From assembly GCA_026395035.1 (NCBI GenBank), contig JAPLZN010000145.1:1-8262 (forward strand): DNA of 8,262 bases. Reading direction: 5' to 3'. The notes beneath the pieces are model-generated. The model saw only the letters and a program-made list of their open reading frames with translations, made no database searches and had not been told where the DNA came from. The DNA is from Candidatus Vogelbacteria bacterium (GTDB taxonomy: Bacteria; Patescibacteriota; Minisyncoccia; Phycocordibacterales; XYD1-FULL-46-19). Below are positions 1 through 5,199 of the stretch, piece after piece. Both the position numbers and the translations under genes were made by a program. Position 1 is the stretch's first letter. Every line of letters starts with the position of its first letter.

Positions 1-89
1 TCGGCCCGGCTTTCCCAGGCCCGCTCCAGCTTCGTCCGACCCTTAGACCTCTTACCGGCAGAACGTTTGCCAGATTTCTCATCTCTCAT
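1..89 (-). CDS. Possible 5' end of a minus-strand gene, cut by the window edge
   Basis: An open frame starts at an ATG (complement of 87-89) and runs without a stop for 29 codons to the left edge. The visible N-terminus begins MRDEKSGKRSAGKRSKGRTK and is very rich in Lys and Arg, as in nucleic-acid-binding proteins, but too little is visible to name a family. An in-frame TAA at 102-104 (minus reading) makes 89 the earliest usual start. The purine-rich AGGAAGGA on the minus strand lies about 17 nt upstream of this ATG, too far for a normal Shine-Dalgarno site. A second ATG at 82 is open in another frame. The gene would be divergent from the MBOAT gene across a 59-bp spacer. Confidence is limited because only 89 bp are seen. 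Confidence 0.4.
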   Translation of the reverse strand, partial: MRDEKSGKRSAGKRSKGRTKLERAWESRA

Positions 90-117
90 AAAATAGATGT
101 TTTAATTCCTTCCTCTG

Positions 118-126
118 TGTTAATAT
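118..126 (+). promoter_or_regulatory. Candidate extended -10 promoter for the MBOAT-SGNH genes
   Basis: TGT followed by TAATAT (121-126) matches the extended -10 pattern TGnTATAAT. No convincing -35 box lies 16-18 nt upstream, which extended -10 promoters tolerate. It would give a leader of about 15 nt before the ATG at 149. No Shine-Dalgarno sequence precedes that ATG, so initiation would be nearly leaderless. The call rests on pattern only. Confidence 0.35.
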
Positions 127-148
127 CTACCTACTTCAGTTTTAAACC

Positions 149-1654
149 ATGCTTTTCAACTCTCTGCAATTTTTCGTTTTCTTTCCTTTGGTTACATTAC
201 TATACTTCCTTTTGCCCCACAAGCTAAGGGGTTTTATGCTACTTTTGGCCAGCTGTCTCTTCTATATGGCCTTTATTCCGAAGTATATTTTCATCCTGTT
301 CATTACGATCGCCATCGATTATGTGGCCGGAATCTACATTGAAAAATCCTCAGGCAAAAGAAAGAGAGTTTGGCTCTGGACCAGCATTATTTCGACCTGT
401 TTAGTCCTGTTCATCTTTAAGTACTTTAATTTTTTCGGCACGAATTTTGATGCCATCGCCAGGATCTTACACTGGAATTACTCAATCGGCGTGCTCAAAC
501 TCATCTTGCCAATCGGCCTATCTTTCCACACCTTCCAAAGCTTGAGCTATGTGATCGAAGTATATCGCGGACAACAAAAAGCTGAGCATAATTTTTGGAT
601 CTACTCGCTTTATGTCATGTTCTACCCCCAGCTCGTGGCCGGGCCAATCGAACGTCCGCAAAATCTCCTCCACCAATTCTACGAACGGCACAATTTTGAT
701 TATACCAATGCGGTTTCCGGCCTTAGGCGAATGCTCTTCGGCCTCTTCAAAAAAGTGGTTATCGCGGACAATGCCGCCGTCATGGTGAATTTTGTTTACT
801 CTGATCCGCATAATTTCGGCGGGATCCCCCTACTGATCGCGACCGTATTGTTTGCCTTTCAGATCTATTGCGATTTCTCGGGATATTCCGATATCGCAAT
901 CGGCTCCGCCCAGGTCATGGGCTTTCGCTTGAGGGAAAATTTTGATCGCCCCTACTTTTCCAAAAGCATTTCGGAATTTTGGAAACGCTGGCACATGTCA
1001 CTATCCAGCTGGTTTAAAGATTATGTTTATATCCCGCTCGGCGGAAGTCGTGTTCTTCCGGCCCGACATTTCTTCAACCTTTTCCTTACCTTTACTCTGA
1101 GCGGACTGTGGCATGGAGCCAATTGGACCTATGTGATCTGGGGAGCCTTGAATGGATTTTATCTAATGGGAAGCCTGCTCACCGCCAGGATTCGTCAAAC
1201 ACTATCGGTCAGCCTAAAACTGGAAAGGTTTCTCAGGCTTCAGACCGGGATTCAAAGACTGTCAACTTTTTCCCTGATCTGTTTCTCTTGGATCTTTTTC
1301 CGCGCCGACAGTCTGGCCGATGCCTTCTATATTGCCACTCATTTGTTTACCGGTTTTGGTTCTTATGTTAAAAACATCCTAATCCCGGGAATATTTAATG
1401 GCCTCGATTTTTTGACCGCAAAAACTTTCTTGGGAATCGATCTGGGAGTTCCCTTCAGGACTTTCGCTTTCACTGTTCTGATGATAATTCTGATGGAGCT
1501 GATCCAACGGGCAAGCCGGCGCGACAACTTGGGAGAGATTGCTTCCACTCAGCCGCTCTGGCTTCGTTGGTCCATTTACTATCTCGTGGCGGGCAGTATT
1601 ATTTTCTTTTTAAATAGCATGCCGAGCATAAACTTTATTTTCTTTCAATTTTAG
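149..1654 (+). CDS. MBOAT-family membrane O-acyltransferase (AlgI/DltB-like)
   Basis: A polytopic membrane protein of 501 aa, close to the usual length of AlgI-type enzymes. Family members use an acyl donor, usually acetyl-CoA, inside the cell and pass the acyl group across the membrane to a glycan or a partner transferase. The N-terminus (MLFNSLQFFVFFPLV) is typical of AlgI, followed by many hydrophobic segments. The MBOAT signature is present: FWKRWHMSLSSW with His282, a KDYVYIPLGG segment, and GLWHGANWTYVIWG with the invariant catalytic His322. The PQLVAGPIERPQ segment near residue 165 is also characteristic. The stop lies 2 nt before the ATG at 1657 of the SGNH gene, so the two are probably translationally coupled. 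The acceptor is unknown: no polysaccharide synthase is in view, so naming it algI would overreach. Family assignment is very secure, substrate is not. Confidence 0.95.
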   Translation: MLFNSLQFFVFFPLVTLLYFLLPHKLRGFMLLLASCLFYMAFIPKYIFILFITIAIDYVAGIYIEKSSGKRKRVWLWTSIISTCLVLFIFKYFNFFGTNFDAIARILHWNYSIGVLKLILPIGLSFHTFQSLSYVIEVYRGQQKAEHNFWIYSLYVMFYPQLVAGPIERPQNLLHQFYERHNFDYTNAVSGLRRMLFGLFKKVVIADNAAVMVNFVYSDPHNFGGIPLLIATVLFAFQIYCDFSGYSDIAIGSAQVMGFRLRENFDRPYFSKSISEFWKRWHMSLSSWFKDYVYIPLGGSRVLPARHFFNLFLTFTLSGLWHGANWTYVIWGALNGFYLMGSLLTARIRQTLSVSLKLERFLRLQTGIQRLSTFSLICFSWIFFRADSLADAFYIATHLFTGFGSYVKNILIPGIFNGLDFLTAKTFLGIDLGVPFRTFAFTVLMIILMELIQRASRRDNLGEIASTQPLWLRWSIYYLVAGSIIFFLNSMPSINFIFFQF

Positions 1655-1656
1655 CC

Positions 1657-1767
1657 ATGCGAAAATTTACCCTTAAATTATTGCTCTTTCTGACCCCAGT
1701 CGCGCTTTGGCTGTGTATCAGCTTTCCCGGGTCCGCAATACCCGTCGGCACAGCTGGAAATGGATGA
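1657..1767 (+). CDS. Out-of-frame N-terminal anchor of the SGNH gene (apparent frameshift)
   Basis: A 36-codon frame begins 2 nt after the MBOAT stop. It encodes a classic signal or membrane anchor: MRKFTLKLL, then a hydrophobic run through LFLTPVALWLCISF. It ends at TGA 1765-1767, 8 nt past the ATG of the 298-aa body frame. That body frame is itself open back to a TGA at 1691-1693, and its upstream codons (PGPQYPSAQLE) read naturally into MDEKGDL. Removing one base within the TTTCCCGGG run (1723-1731) would join them as LWLCISFPGPQYPSAQLEM. The likeliest reading is one gene from 1657 to 2656 broken by one extra base, through mutation, consensus error or, less likely, +1 frameshifting. A separate 36-aa peptide is the alternative. 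Confidence 0.65.
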   Translation: MRKFTLKLLLFLTPVALWLCISFPGSAIPVGTAGNG

Positions 1768-2656
1768 AAAGGGAGACTTGGCCCCACATACTTCTCTGGC
1801 GGTGACCAAACATGCCGTTTGGCAAACCGACCACAACGGCTTTCGAACCGAAAACGGGAATGTTGTCCCCGAAATCGTCATCATTGGCGACTCAACCGTC
1901 GTCGGGAACAGCTTGTCCCAGGAAGAAACTCTAGCCAGAGTACTTTCCGACCGCACCGGATTAAAAGCGTACCCATATGCCCCAAGAAGCGTTAACGATT
2001 ACTTGAACGACGATCGGTTTTTCTCGCTTCGTCCAAAATTTGTCGTTATTTCATATATCGAACGCTCTTTAACCGGTCTAAAGCCGGTAAAAACCGAACC
2101 AACGAAGGGGAGTGCCGGCGAAGTATTTTTGGCAAAAACAGTCAAGCGCCTGCCTTGGTTAATTACTTTGGCAAGCTACGTCGATCGGTCATTTGACCCG
2201 AATTATCCCAAATATGTTTATCGCCTAATCATGGGACAAATTCCCAATCCTCTCTATACCTATGCCTCGGGCACAATGCTCTTTTTCCAGGGGCCATCGG
2301 CCAATGCGCAGATTTCAGACCAAGAACTGGAACGAACCGCCCAAACGATCAAATCATATGACAAGCAGTTCGCCAGAATGGGCGCCCAGCTGATCTTTAT
2401 GCCGGTACCCAACAAGGAAAGCGTGTTTTATAAGTTGTTGCCATCGGCTCCCAAACCGGATTTTCTCGACCGGCTTACCAAACGGACTCGCGAGCTGGGC
2501 ATCGACACCATTGATCTGGAAACGCCATTTCGGGCAAAAAACGAAAACGAAGGGATAGCGGTCTACCACACGGACGATACTCACTGGAACCCAGCCGGCG
2601 TTCGCATTGCCGTAGAGTTGTTGAATAGTCAAATGAACCAACCGGTTGATAAATAG
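1760..2656 (+). CDS. SGNH-fold acyltransferase/hydrolase-like protein partnered with the MBOAT enzyme
   Basis: Predicted 298 aa from the ATG at 1760, but the true N-terminus is probably the anchor at 1657 in another frame. Block I is IVIIGDSTVVGN, with the GDS nucleophile Ser45. The C-terminal block is DDTHWNPAGVRIA, where Asp273 and His275 complete the likely Ser-His-Asp triad. QEETLARVL after the GDS block is common in SGNH proteins. AlgJ and AlgX, the known MBOAT partners, place the DxHW block before the serine. Here the order is the standard GDS-first one, so this is better called an SGNH-like partner than AlgJ. By analogy it would act outside the membrane, transferring an acyl group relayed by the MBOAT protein to a glycan, or removing it. 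The gene order supports that role. Transferase versus esterase activity cannot be told from sequence. Confidence 0.85.
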   Translation: MDEKGDLAPHTSLAVTKHAVWQTDHNGFRTENGNVVPEIVIIGDSTVVGNSLSQEETLARVLSDRTGLKAYPYAPRSVNDYLNDDRFFSLRPKFVVISYIERSLTGLKPVKTEPTKGSAGEVFLAKTVKRLPWLITLASYVDRSFDPNYPKYVYRLIMGQIPNPLYTYASGTMLFFQGPSANAQISDQELERTAQTIKSYDKQFARMGAQLIFMPVPNKESVFYKLLPSAPKPDFLDRLTKRTRELGIDTIDLETPFRAKNENEGIAVYHTDDTHWNPAGVRIAVELLNSQMNQPVDK

Positions 2657-2682
2657 AACTACAAAATTTTCGGACGATATTG

Positions 2683-2702
2683 AGTTAAAAGTGAAAAGTA
2701 AA
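2683..2702 (+). repeat. Short heptad repeat after the SGNH gene (TAAAAGT/GAAAAGT units)
   Basis: GAGTTAAAAGTGAAAAGTAA contains 7-nt units TAAAAGT and GAAAAGT, 27 nt past the SGNH stop. It belongs to the same TTAAAAG sequence family as the much longer arrays at 7668-7699 and 7731-7762, about 5 kb away. TAA and TGA codons recur within it in the sense of the upstream gene. Confidence 0.55.
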
Positions 2703-2710
2703 ATACAAAA

Positions 2711-2747
2711 GGCGCGGGGGATTTTTCAATCCCTCCGCGCCTGTTTT
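2711..2747. terminator. Rho-independent terminator, probably bidirectional
   Basis: GGCGCGGGGGA (2711-2721) pairs with TCCCTCCGCGCC (2730-2741) with one bulged base and an 8-nt loop, followed by TGTTTTT for the plus strand. On the minus strand the stem is followed by TTTTGTATTTT. It sits between the convergent SGNH gene and the minus-strand gene ending at 2764, so it can serve both. Confidence 0.85.
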
Positions 2748-2763
2748 TATTTGGGAGCCATGG

Positions 2764-3171
2764 CTACCACGAGGTGTTCCGCCAGCGAACAACAGGTTTG
2801 CCGTTCTCAATGTCCACCTCGATGAAGGTGTACATCGGCCCGAGCGACTTCAAATCCCGCGGCCGAACAAAGACGGCATTCGTCTTGACCGGCAGGAGCA
2901 GGAAGTAACGGGTGATATTCACCTGCACCTCGCCAGTCCGCTTATCAAAATAATGCTGGCGCGGGACAAACGGCAGATCAACCATTCCCTCGTAATACGG
3001 CTCGGGAGAACGCACCTGCTGTGCCTTCGTAGACAACTCACACAACGGGATACTCTGAACGATTTCCCCGTTGTGGGAGAAACTTTCGGGCAAGAGGCAA
3101 CCATCCACGATGACCAACACCCGGTTGTCCCGCTCGAGAGGTCGACTCGAATGCTTTTGGAGCCGAGCCAC
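2764..3171 (-). CDS. Hypothetical protein, main body (frameshifted from its true start)
   Basis: The open frame gives 135 aa from a GTG at 3171, ending TAG at 2764-2766. I do not recognise the family. The sequence from LVIVDGCLLPESFSHNG through FVPRQHYFDKRTGEVQV to EVDIENGKPVVRWRN is balanced and protein-like, mostly beta-rich by eye, with no signal peptide or membrane segment. The GTG is an unlikely start: a TGA lies immediately upstream in frame and there is no Shine-Dalgarno site. The neighbouring frame supplies a far better start at 3251 with GAGGTGA six nt upstream. Joining the frames near 3136-3140 gives VDL-ERDNRVLVIVDG and a protein of about 160 aa. The gene is probably monocistronic, with its own promoter and the shared terminator at 2711-2747. 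Confidence 0.7.
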   Translation of the reverse strand: MARLQKHSSRPLERDNRVLVIVDGCLLPESFSHNGEIVQSIPLCELSTKAQQVRSPEPYYEGMVDLPFVPRQHYFDKRTGEVQVNITRYFLLLPVKTNAVFVRPRDLKSLGPMYTFIEVDIENGKPVVRWRNTSW

Positions 3172-3251
3172 TCAATCGGCGTTGTGCCGTGGTGGCTTTC
3201 CAGCAGATAATGATGGGCAGTATCCATCTTCGGCAAACTTTCTTTTGCCAT
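3136..3251 (-). other. Out-of-frame N-terminal part of the hypothetical gene
   Basis: ATG at 3251 begins MAKESLPKMDTAHHYLLES and continues through GTTPIEWLGSKSIRVDL. This frame stays open to 2919, but beyond about 3136 it becomes an implausible Ser/Cys/Arg-rich stretch, while the frame of the 135-aa body becomes sensible. The changeover maps to the dinucleotide run CTCTC on the minus strand (3136-3140). Removing two bases there, or adding one nearby, restores a single frame. The start is well supported by its Shine-Dalgarno site. Confidence 0.6.
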
Positions 3252-3257
3252 TTCTTT

Positions 3258-3264
3258 TCACCTC
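3258..3264 (-). promoter_or_regulatory. Shine-Dalgarno site fixing the start at 3251
   Basis: GAGGTGA on the minus strand ends 6 nt before the ATG at 3251. It is the only clear Shine-Dalgarno site found at a gene start in this window. It shows that translation begins in the frame of MAKESLPK rather than at the GTG at 3171. Confidence 0.75.
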
Positions 3265-3300
3265 GCTTTCTTAAGATTTAAATACCTATGCCTGCCATAG

Positions 3301-3329
3301 ATTACAGCATACGACATAGATAATTGCAA
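3301..3329 (-). promoter_or_regulatory. Sigma-70-type promoter of the hypothetical gene
   Basis: On the minus strand TTGCAA (3324-3329; four of six consensus bases) is followed by a 17-nt spacer and TGTAAT (3301-3306; five of six). TG plus one base precedes the -10 box, an extended -10. Transcription would start near 3294, giving a leader of about 43 nt that carries the GAGGTGA site. Confidence 0.6.
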
Positions 3330-3361
3330 GTTTTAGATAAAAATCGGATTTGAGTATCCCA

Positions 3362-3386
3362 GTCATTCGCCAGACCGGCGAATGAC
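3362..3386. repeat. Perfect palindrome, 10-bp arms
   Basis: GTCATTCGCC (3362-3371) and GGCGAATGAC (3377-3386) are exact reverse complements around a 5-nt loop. No T-run follows on either strand, so it is not a standard terminator. The ends (GTCATTC / GAATGAC) resemble dispersed palindromic repeats common in bacterial spacers. Confidence 0.75.
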
Positions 3387-3448
3387 AATAAATAGACGCA
3401 GGGCGCCATTTTAGCTACCACCCCCCCAGGCATGGAAGAAGGAGAGCA

Positions 3449-3659
3449 AGCCAGTCCTCCGTGGATTGTCCGCAGGCCGGTTGCTTGGTCCCCAACTCAC
3501 AAAGCGGAGGAACTAATTCGGGGTAGGCCTACGGAGGAACTCTCGGAGGCGCGCAGGCGCCGAGAGTGAGCAAATTTTTAGCAAAAAATTATGCGTGTCC
3601 GAGGGGGGCCTACCCCGAATTAGCCGGAGCGACCGACCACAATCCGGGGAGGACTGGCT
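3449..3659. repeat. Nested multi-stem structured element (possible ncRNA or palindromic mobile repeat)
   Basis: Several exact complementary arms are nested. P1: 3449-3460 with 3648-3659 (12 bp), continuing across a 2x2 mismatch as 3463-3469 with 3639-3645 (7 bp). Inside on the left, CCGC/GCGG (3470-3473 and 3504-3507) encloses GTTG/CAAC (3480-3483 and 3493-3496). P2: 3513-3529 with 3607-3623, 17 bp perfect. Inside P2, P3 is ACTCTCGG/CCGAGAGT (3539-3546 and 3560-3567) with a small inner CGC/GCG stem. P4 is a hairpin at 3570-3594. Short motifs flank the stems: CGGAGGAACT at 3505-3514 and 3532-3541 overlaps the 5' sides of P2 and P3, and GGAGCGAC at 3626-3633 and 3660-3667 follows P2 and P1. I match it to no known RNA family. 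Strand and function are unknown. Confidence 0.7.
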
Positions 3660-3722
3660 GGAGCGACAATCAAACTTATTTAAAAATACAAAAATTTAAA
3701 GATTTAAAAAACACAGACTAAG

Positions 3723-3742
3723 ATTCCTGCCTGCGCAGGAAT
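3723..3742. repeat. Perfect palindrome, 8-bp arms
   Basis: ATTCCTGC (3723-3730) and GCAGGAAT (3735-3742) are exact reverse complements around CTGC. The form matches the ATTCC-GC-rich-GGAAT class of dispersed palindromic repeats seen in many bacterial spacers. No T-run follows. Confidence 0.65.
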
Positions 3743-3754
3743 GATAATACGAAA

Positions 3755-3783
3755 GATTGCTTCGGGACTACCCTCGCAATGAC
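3755..3783. repeat. Palindromic repeat of the GATTGCTTCGGG...CTCGCAATGAC type
   Basis: The outer arms ATTGC/GCAAT and the inner GGG/CCC make an imperfect hairpin. The ends GATTGCTTCGGGA and CCCTCGCAATGAC resemble a dispersed palindromic repeat found in the spacers of many unrelated bacteria. Only one copy is in this window. Confidence 0.55.
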
Positions 3784-3791
3784 GATACAAA

Positions 3792-3817
3792 AAAATGCGG
3801 ATTTGATTCCGCATTTT
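3792..3817. terminator. Rho-independent terminator of the M23 peptidase gene
   Basis: AAAATGCGGA (3792-3801) and TCCGCATTTT (3808-3817) form a perfect 10-bp stem with a 6-nt loop. Read on the minus strand, the stem is followed by an extended T-run, as expected downstream of the peptidase stop at 3851. The plus strand also has TTTTATTT after the stem, so it may work both ways. Confidence 0.85.
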
Positions 3818-3820
3818 ATT

Positions 3821-3850
3821 TGTCATTCGTCATTCGTCTTTCGTAATTGT
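3821..3850 (-). repeat. Degenerate heptad repeat (GTCATTC) between peptidase stop and terminator
   Basis: The plus strand reads GTCATTC, GTCATTC, GTCTTTC, GTAATTG in direct 7-nt register, starting at 3822. On the minus strand, the sense of the peptidase gene, the units read GAATGAC and carry TGA codons 7 nt apart. The repeat abuts the peptidase stop codon. Confidence 0.65.
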
Positions 3851-4984
3851 TTAGAAAGGGTTCTTCGCACCGCGCACTTCAAAATGCAAGTGATTGCCGG
3901 TCGATCGGCCAGTAGAGCCGACCCGACCGATCGTCTGTCCGCGCGTCACCGATTGCCCTGCCGAGATATTCACCGCCGAGAGATGCGCATAAAGTGTTTG
4001 CGTACCGTTGCCGTGTTTGATAACCACATAACTGCCATAAGCGCCGTTCCAGCCGCCATCTTTGGCAATCAAAACCGTTCCTGCCGCGGCGGCGTACACC
4101 GGCGTGCCGTTTGGTGCGGCAATATCAATACCATTGTGACCGTGAATGCCCTGAGAGCGACGACCACCATCTACTGGTCGGAGATAATAACTGGCATAAG
4201 AGGGGAGGCCGGGGCGACTGCCACCAGTACTGCCGGCTGGCGCCGTTTCGCCATCGGGAATAATGATTTCCTGTCCAGCTGTTAGTAACTCCGAATCCAA
4301 ATTGTTAAACGCCAAGATTTCTTCCTTGTCCCCACTATATCGTTTGGCAACGGAAGCCAAGGTATCACCTTTTTTCACTACATATTGGATACCGGAAATC
4401 GGCAAAATGACCAATTTGTCACCCTCATGAATCGCCGAGCCCTTTTTCAGGTCGTTGGCCCAAAGGATTGTATTGATTGAAACATTGTATAAGTCGGCAA
4501 TGATCGAAAAGGAATCGCCCTTGCGAACCGTATAGACACTAATCTGGTCACTCGTCGCCGGTGTCGCGGAAGCAAAATCAGCCGCCGAACCCAATGGCCC
4601 ACTGTCGGATAGCAGAGAATTGTCGTCAACAATCTGGGTTTCGATCGTCTGGCTAGCGGCGCTATTTCCCGTCTCAAGCAAGGACATCGTCTGGGCCAAA
4701 GGAGGAGTAGCTGTTCCAGCCGAAGCTAGCGGGATGTTGGCAAAGAAAGAGAAGATGCCAGCCTGAGCCGATGGGGTCAAAATAGCCAGAGCCGCCAGAC
4801 CAAAAAAAACAAAAAGAAGCTTTCTTAAAGAAAAGCCGTAAATCAACGCTTTTTTTCCGTTCGGCCGACGACTGTCGACCTCCGGATTGTTCAAACTAGG
4901 TAAAATAGACTTATTTATTGTTGCGTCTGGCGGAAACTCCGGCCACTTCTCATTGATTGCCGTTTCCGTATCAAATGTAATCAA
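3851..4984 (-). CDS. Exported LysM-LysM-M23 peptidase (cell-wall endopeptidase)
   Basis: Predicted 377 aa from a TTG at 4984. After about 50 polar residues comes a hydrophobic segment (about 51-72) ending SAQA (72-75), a signal-peptidase-like site. A linker leads to two LysM modules (about 150-195 and 200-243; YTVRKGDSFSII and YVVKKGDTLASVA), which bind peptidoglycan glycans. The C-terminal M23 domain has all expected zinc and catalytic residues: H283xxxD287, His334 in LYAHLS and H365xH367 in HLHFEV. It should therefore be an active endopeptidase cutting peptidoglycan cross-bridges or stem peptides, for wall remodelling, division or attack on neighbours. No ATG occurs before the signal segment. 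A TTG at codon 47 (4846) would give a conventional 29-residue signal peptide, so the start is uncertain. The gene is monocistronic, ended by 3792-3817. Confidence 0.93.
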   Translation of the reverse strand: MITFDTETAINEKWPEFPPDATINKSILPSLNNPEVDSRRPNGKKALIYGFSLRKLLFVFFGLAALAILTPSAQAGIFSFFANIPLASAGTATPPLAQTMSLLETGNSAASQTIETQIVDDNSLLSDSGPLGSAADFASATPATSDQISVYTVRKGDSFSIIADLYNVSINTILWANDLKKGSAIHEGDKLVILPISGIQYVVKKGDTLASVAKRYSGDKEEILAFNNLDSELLTAGQEIIIPDGETAPAGSTGGSRPGLPSYASYYLRPVDGGRRSQGIHGHNGIDIAAPNGTPVYAAAAGTVLIAKDGGWNGAYGSYVVIKHGNGTQTLYAHLSAVNISAGQSVTRGQTIGRVGSTGRSTGNHLHFEVRGAKNPF

Positions 4985-5002
4985 AAACCCGCAATGTCGT
5001 CT

Positions 5003-5008
5003 ATTATA
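5003..5008 (-). promoter_or_regulatory. -10 box upstream of the M23 peptidase
   Basis: A perfect TATAAT lies on the minus strand 18 nt upstream of the TTG at 4984. The sequence 17 nt further upstream (TTCCTG, 5026-5031) is a poor -35 box. Transcription would begin about 10 nt before the TTG, leaving no room for a Shine-Dalgarno site. A 6-bp inverted repeat (GCCCGA/TCGGGC, 5019-5024 and 5035-5040) overlaps the -35 position and could be an operator. Confidence 0.45.
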
Positions 5009-5048
5009 GTGAAAGCCAGCCCGAACAGGAAGAGTCGGGCGGGTTAAT

Positions 5049-5057
5049 TGTGGATAA
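5049..5057 (-). promoter_or_regulatory. Single perfect DnaA-box sequence
   Basis: TTATCCACA on the minus strand matches the classical high-affinity DnaA box exactly. It is in the spacer upstream of the peptidase gene, about 40 nt beyond the -10 box. No second box or unwinding element was found nearby, so it is at most an isolated DnaA site and may be chance. Confidence 0.3.
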
Positions 5058-5129
5058 CAACAAACTTCGTCGGTTGTAAAGAGTAAAATACCCTTTCCCG
5101 GTCGGTTTTTTCCAGTTGGGGTGATTTTT

Positions 5130-5157
5130 TTGACAAACAGCTATTAGTGTTTAGGAA
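5130..5157 (+). promoter_or_regulatory. Candidate plus-strand promoter before the double hairpin
   Basis: A perfect TTGACA (5130-5135) is followed after 16 nt by TAGGAA (5152-5157), a weak -10 match. No coding frame follows on the plus strand. A transcript from about 5164 would contain only the two hairpins and end in T6 at 5218-5223, about 60 nt in all. The -35 match is exact, but the poor -10 keeps confidence low. Confidence 0.3.
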
Positions 5158-5170
5158 TAGGAATTCTGGA

Positions 5171-5199
5171 TTATCCCCGCCTTTTTAAGGCGGGGATAA
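5171..5199. repeat. Perfect 13-bp hairpin with 3-nt loop
   Basis: TTATCCCCGCCTT (5171-5183) and AAGGCGGGGATAA (5187-5199) are exact reverse complements around TTT. On the plus strand A-residues follow, so it is not a plus-strand terminator. On the minus strand it lies just beyond the terminator at 5199-5223 and could act as a back-up. Confidence 0.75.

Larger units (their letters stand above)
3330..3791. other. Gene-free region with palindromes and a structured element
   Basis: No convincing coding frame was found on either strand between the promoter at 3301-3329 and the terminator at 3792-3817. The region holds a palindrome (3362-3386), a C7 run (3421-3427), the nested multi-stem element (3449-3659), an AT-rich stretch (about 3669-3715) and two further palindromes (3723-3742 and 3755-3783). 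No transposase, tRNA or rRNA signature is visible. Confidence 0.7.

Noticed and set aside
2919..3135. Continuation of the MAKESLPK frame as a 110-aa protein
   Set aside because: Past about 3136 it becomes Ser/Cys/Arg-rich and unlike a folded protein, whereas the overlapping frame becomes sensible, so a frameshift is the simpler explanation.
2953..3274. Plus-strand frames (85 and 67 aa) opposite the hypothetical gene
   Set aside because: The minus strand has a promoter, a Shine-Dalgarno site and protein-like sequence here. The plus-strand frames have none of these.
3362..3386. Terminator
   Set aside because: The stem is perfect but neither strand has a T-run after it and no gene ends nearby.
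3449..3659. tRNA, tmRNA, RNase P, SRP or 6S RNA as the identity of the structured element
   Set aside because: None of the conserved core motifs of these RNAs that I know was found on either strand, and the nested stems do not match their layouts.
3779..4285. 168-aa plus-strand open frame
   Set aside because: It lies almost wholly inside the M23 peptidase gene on the opposite strand, whose domains and catalytic residues are unambiguous. Its translation shows no family features.
5049..5199. Replication origin (DnaA box plus the nearby TTATCCCCG at 5171)
   Set aside because: Only one exact DnaA box is present. TTATCCCCG differs at key positions and is part of a hairpin, no AT-rich unwinding element or dnaA/dnaN gene is in view.
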